A stretch of 64,000 bases of DNA, from positions 361,058 through 425,057 of the forward strand of contig WHVA01000032.1 in NCBI GenBank assembly GCA_015179125.1, in the 5' to 3' direction. The notes under the pieces are model-generated. The model searched no databases, had not been told where the DNA came from, and saw only the letters and a program-made list of their open reading frames with translations. This stretch comes from Gautieria morchelliformis. Taxonomy: Eukaryota; Basidiomycota; Agaricomycetes; Gomphales; Gomphaceae. The translations under genes were made by a program, and so were the position numbers. Positions 31,330 through 44,190 of the stretch are shown in pieces (the first letter of the stretch is position 1; the number at the start of each line of letters is the position of its first letter).

Positions 31330-33597
31330 TCACACCGTCGAGGGAGCCTCCTTCTCGTGCACGTCGCGCACCGACCCTGCCGGAGACGGAGACCCGGGCT
31401 CGTCCTCCACATACGCGTCATCCTGCCCGCCGCCCTCCTCGAACGCCACCCTGTGCTTCTCGAAGTGCGAGCCATGGTTCCTAACGCGCGAATATTTTAA
31501 ATGAGTCAAAAGCGCGGTGTGCTGACATCACATTGAAAGCTCACTCGGGCCCCAAAATGACGACGATCACGATAAAGGCCGCGACGACGCCAATCAGGAT
31601 TCCCTGCACCTGTCGCGAATTTATTATTCTCAAGACCGAGACTGGCACCGCGAAGAGCTTACTTTGGCGTAATCGGGGACATCCTTGCCGCCCACCGTAG
31701 TGCGGAGGTTTTCACCGCCGACTGCAGGCTTAATTCAGCAAACAACGCGGATAGGGAAAACTAAAATCCATATCTGACCAGCTTCGATTCGAGCAGAAGA
31801 CGACGAAACCATCTGTGTTAAAAAAAAAAAAAAGGTCCCACTGAGAAACGCATCGTATAACCGAGTGTCGAGCACACGTACGTTTCCGACCTGGTAGGCT
31901 ACGCCCGGGAACGTAGCACGGAACGCCGGGGGCGACAGCTCGTTCAGGAAAATGGGGATCTGGTCCCACCCATGAGGTACTTGTTTTAATGTGCGAACAA
32001 ACAATGAAAGCACGCACTACGCCCCATGCGCCCTGGACACCAATCTGGATGCAGAAGGCACCAGCGGCTAACGCTCCAAATCCGGAGGGTAAAATCCACA
32101 AAGGTATGAACGCTAGGCGAGACGATGTACAAGGTTAGCAGCCATACACGAGTCAAGAGTCTGGCGCGCTGACCTCCGACGATACAGCAGAAAATACTGC
32201 AAGGCATATAAGAGGTGTGGAGGCAGAGTGGTTGAATTCAGGCTTACACAATGGTGAGCCGGCGACCAAACAGCTGGGACATGGCGCCTGCGAGTGCACC
32301 TCCTCTGGGATGCCAATATCAGAACGAGATGAGTGTATCGGGTCTGAAAAGAAACTCACACCACAGCCCCCTATCGATCGTGATGGCAAGTCAACGCGTG
32401 GCGACGTGGAATAGACTAAACTACGCACACAGTTCCCGATAATAGTGGCCTTTGTGGCCAAGTTAGAGGATAGCCTCTTGTTATCCTGGAGATAGGTAGG
32501 ATATAGGTCCTGTGAGCCATGAGACAAGAAATTGAATCCTGCGGGGACGATTGAGGGAGCATGTTACGGCCGATCGACGGGCACGCACCGGTCATCAAAA
32601 GTACGGCATATATGCAAAGTTTCCAGTGAGCTTTAAGCATAGATTTTGTCTCGCGTAAGAAGACTCTTGTTTTGCTTGCGGGACTAGCGCCCTGGGTTTG
32701 CTGGGCGCGTCGGTCTTCCCTGGCGCGGAGGAAGACCTCGCTTTCGGGCAAAAAGACTCGGACGCAGGCAGCGAAGAAAGTGATGCCGGCGGCAACCCAG
32801 AAGAGAGTTCGCCACGAGTGAACATTGTGTGCCACGACGGTGAGGTTCACCACGGCTGTTACCTGATCAGCGTGGGTGATTTCGGATAGCAAGACGAAAA
32901 CGGACCTGCGAGTAGGTAGCCCACAGCGTAACCTTCCTGCAAGACGCCCGAGAGGAAGCCTCGTGCATCGACCGGGACGTTCTCGAGTGCGGTCGCTATC
33001 GCGAGGCCCCAAATGCCGCCCATGGCGATACCGAATAGGGAGCGGGCGGCCAGGAATTGCTGGTATGTGTTGCAGAAGGAAGAGCCGATCTGGAGGACGC
33101 AGCAGAGGAGCAAGTTCCAGATAAGGGGCCATTTGCGCCCAAAGCGATCTGATGCGAAGCCGAAGAGTATCTAGGACGCGGATAAGTAGCGGATTGATGG
33201 AGGGTGCAAGGGCGTAGCTTACGGCGCCAACGGGACGGAAGAGCAAGGTCAACGTGATTGCATTAGTCTAAAAAGGTCAGCGCAATGAAAAAGGGGTGTG
33301 GGAAGACTAACGAGGGTGGCGGTAGGGCGTCCAAAGCCGACGGGCGGGGGCTTGGAGAGGATGGGGATGGCGAGGGAGACACTGAAGAAGTCCATGGCGT
33401 CGCAGGTCCAGGCAAGCCATCCGGAGAAGACCATCGACCATTGTATCCAGGTGATGTCCAAGAGGGCGCGGTAGAGGGGTCGCTGGCGGTCTGCTGCCGG
33501 GTCTTTCTTGGGGATGAAGTTGCGCCTGCGACTGCGGGTCAGCGACAGCGATGCGCCAGAGAGGGCGAGGCGGCACGTACAGAAAATAGGGAGCCAT
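31330..33597 (-). CDS. Jen1-like carboxylate/proton symporter (MFS)
   Basis: Fifteen exons: complement(join(31330..31480, 31545..31609, 31663..31721, 31779..31812, 31882..31959, 32018..32112, 32174..32196, 32248..32304, 32360..32370, 32429..32538, 32589..32855, 32906..33170, 33223..33267, 33312..33525, 33581..33597)), 496 aa, all phases consistent. Begins MAPYFLRNFIPKKD; hallmarks are GWLAWTCDAMDFFSVSL in the first helix, the MFS loop SDRFGRKWPL, LARSLFGIAMGG-like helix 4 with GIWGLAIATALENVP, FNFLSHGSQDLYPTYL in helix 7, FGRRLTI in the second half, and FLNELSPPAFRATFPGV. These fit lactate/pyruvate transporters of the plasma membrane. Exon 9 from the gene's 3' end (32360-32370) is only 11 nt. 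The C-terminal tail is hydrophilic and acidic. Confidence 0.9.
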
Positions 33598-34841
33598 GGG
33601 GGGCAAGAGGCAGAACCGAGTGGGAGTGGGAAACGAGACCGCGCCTTTTGAGCCCGCCCGGAGGGGTCATGTGCGACACCCGTATAGTACGCACCAATCA
33701 CCCTGATCGTTCGGATCAGCACGCACCAGGGGATGTGACGGTGACGCCCCTGTCACCGCTGCGTGCGCATTGCGGCGGGCAGCGAGGGCGCCGGCGCGAC
33801 TGCACGGTGGCTAGGAAAGGTTTGGCGCATGAGATACCGTGTTGGAGTCCACAAGACGCCAATCTACAAAGAGAGTACCGGTATAGGAGCAGGGCTAATT
33901 TTAGGCGCGGACCAGCGCTGTCATAGGAGCCCATATATGGACTCGTCCATTAGCGCGAGACTCCACGTTTTTCCCCGGAGTCGGGGGGCTTGGCAGACTC
34001 AAAACGGGCAAGCCCTCCGTAGCATATCACGGAAGCAGTCCGCCGCGGCGATTTTGTCTGCTGCCGTGCACCACCACCACTCACCGCCAACATCTGACTC
34101 GCCGATCATGGTGGATCCCATCGCTGTGCTAAATCTTCTGCCACCGGCATGCGAGGGGGGCTTCGGGTTACCGCATCGAGCAGCGGCTGCGGTCTGCATC
34201 ATACAGTATGTTTATCCGTTGCGGGGAATTCAGGCAGTCGATCTCAACCACGCCGTCCCTGCCAGGCACCGCAGTGAGTGAAGGGCCTCCTAACAGTTTA
34301 GCCTGGCTACGCCGCCGGCCGGCCATATTTATTGCAGGACTGCTCCCTAATTGTGAGAGAGGAGTGCCTGGTCTTCTCCCGCTCAGGCTTGTGACCCAAG
34401 CACCGTATATTACCGCAGCAGGACGTCTTTGATCGTGAAGACGAACCGACGCGCCCGTCAGTTACTGCCCGTTTTATTTCCTTTCGTCTTCATTTCCGTT
34501 GCCATTTCCATCGTTCCCAATACATTTTTTAATTTTGCAGGGGCGACTTACAGTATTTCAAGAAAGGGAAATCCTGCTACGTACAGCGCACACTTCATAG
34601 TGTCCCAGAGCAAGTCTCATGTATAGCGAGTGCCGACTCACTGCCGAGTACTCAAGTGCACACACAAGGACCCACTCCCGATCACTGTCTGCGGCAATGA
34701 CCGCAATGAACGTGTGACGCCGCGACCACAGAAGCGTGACTGCTCGCGCTTAGTAGCTTACACGCCCCCGCGCACTTCGATCAACGCCTTTCATCAAGAA
34801 TCTCGTGTCTTTCTCGTGTCTTTCTTTGTCTTACATTCTAT
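33598..34841. other. Intergenic between the transporter and the DPBB gene
   Basis: Upstream side of the transporter and downstream side of the next minus-strand gene. An open frame at 33763-34281 has no recognisable domain and codon use unlike neighbours; not called. Confidence 0.45.
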
Positions 34842-35447
34842 CTAGGGTGACCATGCTCTATTCATATAATGCCACTCGATGGGTATATCGCCTTCAGAGA
34901 GGTCCGCCAGGTTCTGGAACACAGCCGGCGACATATCTATGCGTAATAGACACCCTCAGTCACCAAAGTCGAGACATCCGAGGATGAAATCTAAATACCT
35001 AGCGACCCTGCGCCACACGACGGACAGCTATCTTGCACTTGTCCATATGTCGTCTGTCCGTTGGCCGTGTTGGTGATATAAACCCACTGCAAGTAGCACC
35101 ATTGTCAGAACACCCCGCTAACCGAGTCCGCTTTATTGACATACCTGACCGCAGTTGCTACCGTCGTCGTAAATCTGCGTGGATATCGCAACGATCGGAT
35201 CGTTGCTCGTATTCCAGCCGCCACAGTTCCCTTCCCCAGGCTGTATCAAGTTTCCGTGAGCGAGACCATACTGAGTGAAAGCGCCGTGACGTACGTAGAA
35301 GTAAGTACCCTGGCCTTCATGCTCGATTCGGGGCGATAGAGTGCTTGGTTGACGACTCGTGTCAAGAGGCATGGGTGCAGCCAATGCGCCCAAGACGAGG
35401 GAGAGCATGAGCGTGGGCAGCGCAATCAATGATACAAGGGAGACCAT
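34842..35447 (-). CDS. Secreted RlpA-like double-psi beta-barrel (expansin-related) protein
   Basis: Model: complement(join(34842..34936, 34999..35086, 35145..35447)), 161 aa. Start at 35447 was chosen because it gives a clean signal peptide (MVSLVSLIALPTLMLSLVLG, cut near ALAA). The mature domain begins GQGTYFYVRHGAF, continues NTSNDPIVAIS and NCGQ, then after introns WVYITNTANG, DSCPSCGAGSL and DMSPAVFQNLA, ending IEWHYM. The GTYY..G.CG, D.CP.C and D.S..F.LA motifs are those of the DPBB fold in small fungal expansin-like or cerato-platanin-neighbour proteins. Such proteins are extracellular; wall loosening is inferred. The usual G-A-CG centre is replaced by a short insert around NLIQPGEGNCG. 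Confidence 0.85.
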
Positions 35448-38138
35448 GGTGGGCGACTGGGGAGTGTACAAGTGGGTGACCGTGCGGGACTCTATGGGTT
35501 GGGGCCTATTCACTCGGTTTTATAGCTGTCGAGAGGCGCGCATTCGGTTCCATAAAATTGGCAGCAAGGCCAGAAGCGCCCGTTAAGTGGCTGTGAAAAT
35601 GCATGCGAACATACTCAGACCAGCTCTCCACAAAATCGAAAATAGGCAAGAGTATCATGAGGAGCGTGCGTTGTGTACGCACTCCACTCGGTGCACAAAC
35701 CTCGCCTCGGAGATGAACTACTTCCAATACTTTTGGTAGCGTGGTCTACGTAACTGTAAATGGCCAGTGGCCAATGATCGCCACAGCTGAAGCAGAGCGG
35801 ACAAGTCGCAACAATGAAGTTAATGAATATTGACTGCGGTGTCGTTGCAATAAGTTAGCTGTGTGGCGGACTAAGTGAGTAGTACAATGGTATGTGTTCC
35901 GGCAACGGCAACTGCCGACCGCGACGCTTTTGGGCACCCATGGGCCACGCGGCCTTCGACTAATTAACCAGACTTCGCTGCGTCATCCGATTAAAAAAAG
36001 AACAGCAGCCGACACGAGCGAGTCCGAGCGGGGAACTGCTAGCTCTGCACCGAGAGGAGGTCATCCCAGTCCCAAGAACGCGTGCCAGAGCTTCATGCAG
36101 TCACTTTCGCTAGCTATTTTGCCTTGTTTTCCACGCTAGGTATGCCGCATGCCCGGTTGATGGATCCTGCTCCACTACCGCGGCCGTGAGTTTTGAAAGA
36201 TGGAGGAGTTTCTAATGCGAGCCTGCCTGACAGATGTCTTCGCGAGCTGTGGTGCGGGAAGCCGCCTTTCCGCTGCATGAAGGGGCTTTTAAATTTTTAT
36301 CGCCGCCTCCTCGTTCACGTTCCGGCGTCGCTCATCAGTGCACGGCGCTTTCTGTTTAAGCGGAGCTCCATTTGCATACCAATACATCGTGTAAGTAGCT
36401 GCACTCAATTGCTCCCTACTAAGTATTGAGTCTTAGACGCGGAACGCGTGTCTGCAGCACCCACGGCCATTTCAAGTCTATGTAGTTGGCAGGCAGGCCT
36501 CATTGGATTCACGACTATCCATCGCGCACCCTTGCATCATCTGGTAGAAGATTCCAATGGTTTGTCAGCTCCTTCTTGCATACTTATGACGCCGTATTCG
36601 CGTGAAGCCTATCAGATCATTTTTTACCTCGCACAGCACGCGCGCGTCTGCGAATAAGCCGAGGAGAGCGGTAGGTGCGGTTGTTGACAGTCCCCGGCAC
36701 CGGCCGCCCATTTCATAAGCTACAATTTGTTTTTTCATCATCCCGCGCAGAGTGGTATTCTTAATGCCCATTTTAGCATTGGCTTGGCGACCCCGGCCAT
36801 GATGCAAGGGCGAACGAAATGGGTTGGGCTATGCGTGCGGATTCCGACATGAGTACACCTTCAATATCTTCAGTTGATTTTATTCGATTGATTAATGGAC
36901 CCTGTCGATGCAAAGGAAACATCATGATGGTTGCTTGTTTGCACAGGATACATTTAGGGAGTTTGGCTTATACAAGCACGAGGTGAGAAGGGTGAGAGAG
37001 CAAATTGGAAACCGGGTGGCCACGTATGACGCTATGCTCCGAGTCCGGGCTCGTGCCTTCTCCGACATTTAGAGAAATGTCGGTTACCGTAACCGGCGCA
37101 ACGCGATAACCCGGTTGCTAGTCCTTCTTCTCTCGTTCGTCTTGCGTCCTGCTGACCAATGCCCCAGCGCCGCGCTTTCCATAAGCCAAGGGTCATCGCT
37201 TTCTAGAGACAGAGACGTATTACGTCGCCAAGGACGAGAACTTCAAGGCCGGAACTTACTCGGGAAATCTATCTCGAGGATACAGTATGTAGATTTCCTT
37301 CCAAATCCTCCTTGGACACTTCTGGTTCGGGCTCCCCAGAAGCTGCGGGCGCACATGGAACGGCATGGAACGACGTCATTGTTTCGGATATGAGCGCCAT
37401 GCCATTCGACAAGGAAAAAGGCCATCGATCAGTCTGCAATGTCTCCGAATGCGACTCCTGTGGATGCCACATCTTAAAACACTTGCCCTTGTAAGGTGAG
37501 GATAAAGGTATCATCTAGTATGAATATCTGGTTCTAAGAATGCAAAAAACATCTCGTTGACAAGCGCATAGCCCGCTCTAAGTTCTAATTCCTTTACGTG
37601 ATGGCTCGCGATATATCTGATTCTTAAGAGAGATCGTGCTTAGGTACGGTGGGCTCAATAACACCTGTCTCTCTGGTCCGAAGAAAGCGAAAGCATCTTG
37701 ACAAGCAAGCACATTCCCCGCTCAATGCTTTTCCGATTCCTTTACGCGATGGCCGGCTCGCGATATATCTGACTTTGGGGAGCGATCGCCTTCAAGTTAG
37801 GATCTGTGGCCGGACTCAATTATTAATAACCAAATCAGTCAAGATCTTGATCGAGGTCTTTTCGGACACGATTCAATTCGGTTAATATTCCGCATAAGAC
37901 TTATTACCGTTTATTACTACTTGACATTCCATTGGGCAAAATAGCCAGAGTAACTGGAATGATAGGCCATCGTGGCCTACTCAGTCGCGCGTACTTCCAA
38001 TCGTGAAATGTTTTGTTATGGCAATTAAGCACAGTGTACGAAGTATTTGGTGAACATATGTGACTATGACGTCACCAAGGAGCACGTGATGATCACGTGG
38101 TGATCCACGTGATCAAAAGCAGCGCATGGCTTGCCCTA
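35448..38138. other. 2.7-kb intergenic stretch
   Basis: No supported gene on either strand. It includes an imperfect direct repeat (37558-37620 and 37698-37770) built around CGCGATATATCTGA. The right end, with several CACGTG-like and GTGATCACGTG words (38082-38112), is the putative promoter of the F-BAR gene. Confidence 0.45.
37558..37770 (+). repeat. Imperfect tandem repeat, two units
   Basis: Two roughly 65-bp segments about 140 bp apart share ACAAGC, CCGCTC, ATTCCTTTACG and the word CGCGATATATCTGA in the same order. Confidence 0.6.
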
Positions 38139-41100
38139 ATGTCCACCACGTACAGCACGATGCCCGGTCTCAGCTTTGGTAGCGAGCTTCCTGTGTGTAC
38201 CAGCGGCGATGAGTTCTTGGGAGCCATACCTCACCTTTGCTTCTGTAGGACAACGTCGACAAGATCTCAAGTATATCTGATGTCCAGTTGGGCCTGCTGA
38301 GCGATGTGTGTGCATTCGCAGATGCTGCTAAACTATGTTAATACGTTCTTTAGTTGCGCGAGATATTCCGAGAGCGTGTTGTTCTCGAGAAGGAGTACGC
38401 GAGCAAGCTCCAGGTACTCGCTAAGAAGGCTGGCGAGAAGAAGGCCAGGCGAATATCAAAGTTGGTCCTGGGAGATGATCCAACCCAGGTCTGGACGGAG
38501 GAAACTGTGAGGCTGAGGTGCGTCCCTTTTTCAGATCGCATTACTTGTATCAAACAATCATCGACTCGGCAATTTTAAGCACATTCGACGGCGCTTACTC
38601 GAAGCTGCTGTCCTCATTAGAAAGTGGCGCTCAGGATCATTTTATTTTCGCAGATGCATTGTCGTCGCAGGTGACAGAAGAACTCAAGAAGCTCGAGCGG
38701 AAGCACGAGGAGGCGAAGAAAAAGGCAGGCGTATATCCTGTGCAGCAGGGTAAGGCGATCTGAATATGATCGGGCTTAGCAAACGCAGTTCTTCGAAAAA
38801 TTACTGGCAGACAAAGATAGAACAGCCAGTGATCGTTCGAAGGTACGCACAGATCCCCCTGTTGTTACCCTTTGGCCGAATTGTAGTTACGATTCCACTC
38901 AGGCGAAGCACAAGGTAAAAATAGAAATCAATCTGGGATCGCCTTGCCATGCCTCATCTATCTTGAACAGTACGACGAGGAATGCATGGAAATGGCGTCG
39001 TATCAGCATAAACAGGTCGGTATTCCCGCTGACCATGACATAATCTCAAGTCATCTATCCATTTACTAAACATGACGTGAATTAGGATCGTGCGACCGAT
39101 GACAAACATACGGGTCGTGCAGCGAAGCAATTAGAGCAGCAGAAGATCGAGATGTTGAATGGAAAAAAGTGGGCGCCCTCTTTTTCCTTCTCTGATGGCC
39201 GGGATCCGATTAATCCTCCTGGCCTTGGCATGTATAATATACTCATGACGTTTGGTCAGTGCGTACCTCATCTCTCTGACCATCTTCAACAACGCGAAGA
39301 ACAAGTTTTACGAACAAGACCTCCCTCTACTTGAAAACGTGAGTAGATTTCTGCACTTCGCAGACAAGACTGACACACACCCGCCAGCAATACCGTCTGT
39401 TCAACTGCTTTCCCTCACTCATTCATTCCCCATTGACATGCGTGTGAACCAGAATCTATACAAACACATCTAATTACATCTCTCACTACAATTCTTCAGC
39501 ATTCGCAATCCTTACTTGCGACTCATCTCGCGTCCCTCCAATCGCGAGCTAATTTAGTCGACACTGCACTTTCTCAAGTGAACCCTGCGAAAGACCAGGA
39601 TCTGTTCATAGAATACAATCGCAATCTGGGTGGATTCAAGGTGCCTGATGACTTGAAATTCGAACCTTGCGAAGGGTTCTATGATACGGTATTATTTTTT
39701 TACACACATCTTCGGACCTGACTAAAATATGAAACATTATACAATTCTCAGGGAGAATTGAATGTCGAGTCGGCTCCCAAGGTTTTTCTGCAGAATAAGC
39801 TTAGTCGCTGCCGTAGCAAACTGAAGGAGTTGGAGCCAGTGCTGCACGCAAAAAGCGAGTTCACCGCTGATTACCCCTTCCAATAATCTGACATACACGC
39901 ACTATGGTATAGAGCAGGATGCGGAGAAGTTGGAGGGGTTAGTGAGCGCATACACGCAGGATCGCACTCTCGGTAACCTTGAAGAAGTCAGAGAGGTACG
40001 CCGATTTCCGTTTGGGAATTTCATAAACTTGTGATGCGTTGCACAGAACTGCTTCGAGGCTCAGCAGCAACTCACATACCTTTCGACATCCCAGTCGATG
40101 TTAACTGCAGAGATCGAAGTGATTTTGATGGCGTTGGGAGGTATTTGGTTCTCCTGCGATGACGAATTGATGTTGAATGGTATCAATTTGGGAAGATGAC
40201 CAAGGCGCGCAAAGGCCACATTCATTCAAGAGCTCTTCATTCAGCATCCCTACACCGTGTGGATATTGCAAGGTCAGATGGCTTATCACCGCCGTCTGGA
40301 TATAGCTACTCACCTGGATGAATTGCCGTGTCGCGCGGTCATTATCTCTTGCAGACCTCCATATGGGGCCTCACTAAACAAGGAAAGACTTGCAAGTGCT
40401 GTGGTCTATCAGTGCATTCTCGGTGTGAACTCAAAGTGGGTTCGAAAGAGTTCTACGGTCTAAGCGGCGCATATGCTAATACGTCGCGACAGCTTCCAGC
40501 GGAGTGCTCAGGAGGAAACAGTGGAGGTCATGTTCGCAGCTCCGCGTCCATTTCAATGTCGCCCGTCCCATCGCACCAGCCTGCCAAAGGTGAGTATCTA
40601 TTCGCGATTACCGTGCTGACTCCCAACACAAGTTACGCTCTATTCGGCAGCCGACCATCCCTCGGCCTCTTCGTTCTCTACTCCACATGCCGCTCATGAG
40701 GAGACACACCCCAGCGCATCTGTGCTGTTTTCTTACGAGGCGTCGTCTCCTTTCGAATTATCCGTCACTGGTGGGTGGGTTTATTCATGTGATCTTCCCC
40801 AGCTTATTCATGCCTTCACCATCTGTCAGCGGGAGAGTTGGTGCAGTTACTGGAGGTCGATGACGGGTCTGGGTGGATTAAAATTGCAGATTCGCAGGGG
40901 AGCAAGGGCCTCGTGCCAGCGTCGTATGTGGAGCCTTCCGATGCTGAGGGTGCCCATGCCCCATCGCCAACTCTGGAGACCCCACCACAAGACGCCGGGG
41001 TATACGGTAAGACGGCGAGGCGGCGCGTATGTGTTGTGGCTGAATGGTTTGCCAGTTCGGGCCCTTTACGTTTACGAGTCTCAAGGACCCGATGAGTTGT

Positions 41101-41288
41101 CACTTCACGAGGGGGAGACCATCAAATTAACGTCTGGTCCAAACGGTGGACAGAATTATGCAGACGGCTGGTGGGAAGGGATTCATCCGTCTGGGCGGAA
41201 AGGGATATTCCCAAGCAACTATGTGAGTTCAACACACCCGACACGAGTCTGTGCGTTGATTAGTGCTGTCAAGGTGGAGTTGGTTTAA
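38139..41288 (+). CDS. F-BAR, C1 and double SH3 protein (Bzz1-like)
   Basis: Model: exons 38139-38192, 38249-38305, 38354-38517, 38580-38730, 38780-38842, 38903-38914, 38971-39015, 39086-39168, 39260-39338, probably 39388-39441, 39500-39688, 39752-39854, 39913-39995, 40047-40140, 40196-40272, 40355-40435, 40493-40589, 40633-40770, 40830-41006, 41056-41222, 41274-41288; about 660 aa. F-BAR from SFGSELP and LREIFRERVVLEKEYASKL to about residue 410, with NAYLISLTIFNNAKNKFYE; C1 zinc finger at about 416-470 (HSFKSSSF, CGYCK, CKCCGLSVHSRC); SH3 at about 523-581 (VLFSYEASSPFELSV) and 601-657 (RALYVYESQGPDELSL, GIFPSNY). Yeast Bzz1 works with Las17/WASP at endocytic sites. The intron after 39854 appears to start with GC. 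Confidence 0.9.
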
Positions 41289-41562
41289 AATTAGCCTTTT
41301 CTGGACAAATTTAGATTAGGACAGTTGTATAATTCGCCAACTTAGACATATGTAATTCGAAGTTGGAGACGTTTACGAAATTGTTATACTTAAGTAACAA
41401 CGTTGTTATAACAATTGTTCTTGGGATTTTTATCCTTGGCCTTTCGTCAATGCTGTGTCTAGCCGAGAGATATCGTGTGTTCGGTGCCATTCAATCGGGA
41501 AGCGATGGCCATGGTCGCCGTCGTTGACCTGGTGTCTCGCTTCCCGCTCACACCAACTGTTT
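41289..41562. other. Short intergenic region
   Basis: 274 bp between two same-strand genes; AT-rich first half, no gene seen. Confidence 0.6.
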
Positions 41563-43683
41563 ATGTCTAACCAGCTCCTCGACACGCCCTCGAAACATAC
41601 ATGGTCCCTCACCGGCCTCGCAGACCGCGCGTGGAACAGCGGTTGCGAGAGAGCAATAAGTGCGGGCTGGAAACCCCTCGCGCGGCTGGCGGAGGCTGGC
41701 GTCGTCGCGTCAGTACCTATCGACTCCTAACATGTGTCCGCGAGAAACTCATGTCCTAGACCAGTTTGATGCAAAACATCACGCGGGGGCACCTTAGAGT
41801 CCTCACCTACGCCCACATCTACAATTTCCCTGCGCTGCCCGCGTCTGCAGAGGATGACAACGAATATCCACAGCTTGCGGCGGAGCTGCGCGTCGCGAAC
41901 GACGTGTTTTGGATACGGCTGTTTACCATGAGTGATCTGGGCTTCGCGGAGGCGTACATGTATGGGGATGTCGAGTGCGACGACTTGGTTTCGGTTTTCG
42001 AAGTGCGGTGTGGTTTCTCTGAATAATTTTTCTGTCTGTTTCTTTTTTTTATGAGACGGGTTAATGATTATATAGATGTTCGTGCACAACCGGGAGAATC
42101 TCTCCAGCCTCACGTCGCGCGTGTCCTGGCTGTTTACGCTCCCGCAGGCCCTCACGAGCTCCCGCTTCCTGAACACGATCTCGAACTCGCGCTCCAACAT
42201 CTCTGCGCATTACGACATATCCAACGACATGTTTGCGGGTACGTACAGCGGTTTGCGCCGCGTATATCTCACCTCGCTCCGACTGACCCGAACCGCCCTC
42301 CACAGGCTTCCTGTCGGAGGACATGACGTACTCATGCGCGATATTCGACGACCTGGACGGCGACGTCAAAAGCGGCACCGAGGGCCGCGGCTCCTGGTCC
42401 GGCGGCGAGGGCCTGGAGCGCATCACTGGCCCCAAACGGCCCAGCCCCGCCGGCCCGGCGCCATCCCCCACACCCTACGACGCCCTCCACCACGCGCAGC
42501 TGCGCAAGCTGCACCACATCATCCGCAAAGCTGACATCCGCCCCGGGCACCGCGTGCTCGAGGTCGGCTCGGGGTGGGGAAGCCTCGCGATCGAGGCGGT
42601 GCGCCTCACGGGGTGCACGGTGGACACGCTTACGCTGTCCGTGCACCAACAGGCGCTCGCGCGGGAGCGCGTGCGCGCCGCCGGGTTCGCGGACAAGGTG
42701 ACGGTGCACCTGCTGGACTACCGGGCCATGCCGGCGGCGTGGGCGGGCGCGTTCGACCGGTTTGTGAGCGTGGAGATGATGGAGGCGGTGGGGAGGGAGT
42801 TTCTGGAGACGTACTGGGGCGTGGTGGACTGGGCGCTGAAGCGGAGGGGCGGCGTGGGGGTTGTGCAGGTGATCACGATCCCGGAGCCCCGTGAGTTGCC
42901 GTGCCCTGTCCTGTGTGCATGTTTTGAGTTTTATGACAACGCGGCATGCGAATGAAGGGTTCGAGCGTTACATACGGGAGATCGACTTTATCCGCAAATG
43001 GGTGCGTCCCGCCGTTTTTTTGGATAAAAATCCTGAAACGGAAGGGCCTGGCCCTGACGAATTCCGACTTCTGTTTGACAGAGTACGTCTTGCCCTGCGT
43101 AGTATGTCGCGTGTTGCCGTTGCTCATCCCTAGCTGCCAGTTTTCCCCGGTGGGTTCCTCCCCACACTGACGCTGCTTCTGAGCACGCTCCAGGCCGGCT
43201 CGCAGGGGCGGCTCGTCGTCGACAGCGTGGTCAACATCGGGCCACACTACGCGCGCACGCTGCGCGAGTGGCGCCGTCGCTTCTTGCAGCGCTTCAGCAG
43301 TGTCATCGTGCCCGCGCTGATGAAAGAGTATCCGGATACCATGGGGGGCGAAAGAGGGCAGAAGGAAATCGAAGTGTTCAAGCGCAAGTGGATTTGTGAG
43401 TGCCATTACTCGGCTCGTCTACCGCACGAGGTTTTTAATCGCGTATGCGCCACTGCAGACTACTAGTGAGTTTTTAGGTTTACCTTCTTAGTGCGTGCTC
43501 AGGCAGTCCCGAAGTTGTTATTGTGAAGTTGGGTTTACGACGCGCACGCTGGGCGGTGAGTCATTGAATATCTGCATAGTGTATGCTGTGCGTGGATTTA
43601 CCGTATACATTCGCTTTCTAGACCATATCGTCACCTTCACACGAGAAGGGAACACGGCGTACGGGTGTAACGTATATGACTAG
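41563..43683 (+). CDS. Cyclopropane-fatty-acyl-phospholipid synthase family methyltransferase
   Basis: Model: join(41563..41712, 41760..42002, 42076..42238, 42306..42890, 42958..43001, 43134..43395, 43459..43465, 43515..43555, 43622..43683), 518 aa. Uses S-adenosylmethionine to modify acyl chains of membrane lipids (cyclopropane or methyl branch). Seen: GHLRVLTYAHIYNF and GFAEAYMYGDVECDDL in the N-terminal lipid-facing part, SNISAHYDISNDMFAGFLS, the SAM-binding VLEVGSGWGSLAIEA at about residue 267, DTLTLSVHQQALA, FDRFVSVEMMEAVG, ERYIREIDFIRKW, and the end YYCYCEVGFTTRTLGDHIV. A 7-nt exon (ACTACTA) is needed to keep the frame. An Ala/Pro-rich insert lies before PYDALHHAQLRK. The exon starting at 43134 holds the left edge of the downstream array. 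Confidence 0.92.
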
Positions 43684-44190
43684 AGGGGCGAGGACGGTTA
43701 TCTTCACTCTGGGCAAACTACCTAGAAATTTAAACATGAATTTGAATTTCACAGTCGGTATCTACATCTACACGCAGAGTCACTTTTTACTGGCCGCGAA
43801 TGCTTGTGAAATGCTCTAGCTGTGCATGGGGAATATATGTGTTACTTTGAACCATCTCTTCTTCCACTCTCGTTTTGGCCTATTTGATTCTGTAGCAGGC
43901 CCTGTCAAGCCTTGTGGTGGTGCTGCCCTAGCAATGAAGATCAAATATCAATGCTTGGACACAATCATGAAACCGAAACACTTGCAGCCTTGGTCTGCGC
44001 ATCATCACAGATCTGTACCTTGGTACCCTTTCTTAACAGAACTTCGTTACCCTGGTGTTTATACTTCCATGGAGCTATGAGATAGGCATATCCTTGTCTC
44101 TGTGCTCTGTTAATTGTTATTATCCAATGACTTAAACAAGAACTTACGTGGAACAAAATAGTGTGTTGCCGACCATCATGGGTGGGGCTA

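Noticed and set aside
33763-34281. 172-codon open frame upstream of the transporter
   Set aside because: No motif, signal or splice structure, and composition like non-coding GC-rich flank.
28966-41562. tRNA genes in the gene-bearing region
   Set aside because: I looked for a B-box-like GGTTCGANTCC with a cloverleaf and found none convincing.
3105-43683. A biosynthetic or defence gene cluster
   Set aside because: Neighbouring genes (wall protein, transporter, DPBB protein, F-BAR, lipid methyltransferase) have no shared pathway or co-regulatory sign.
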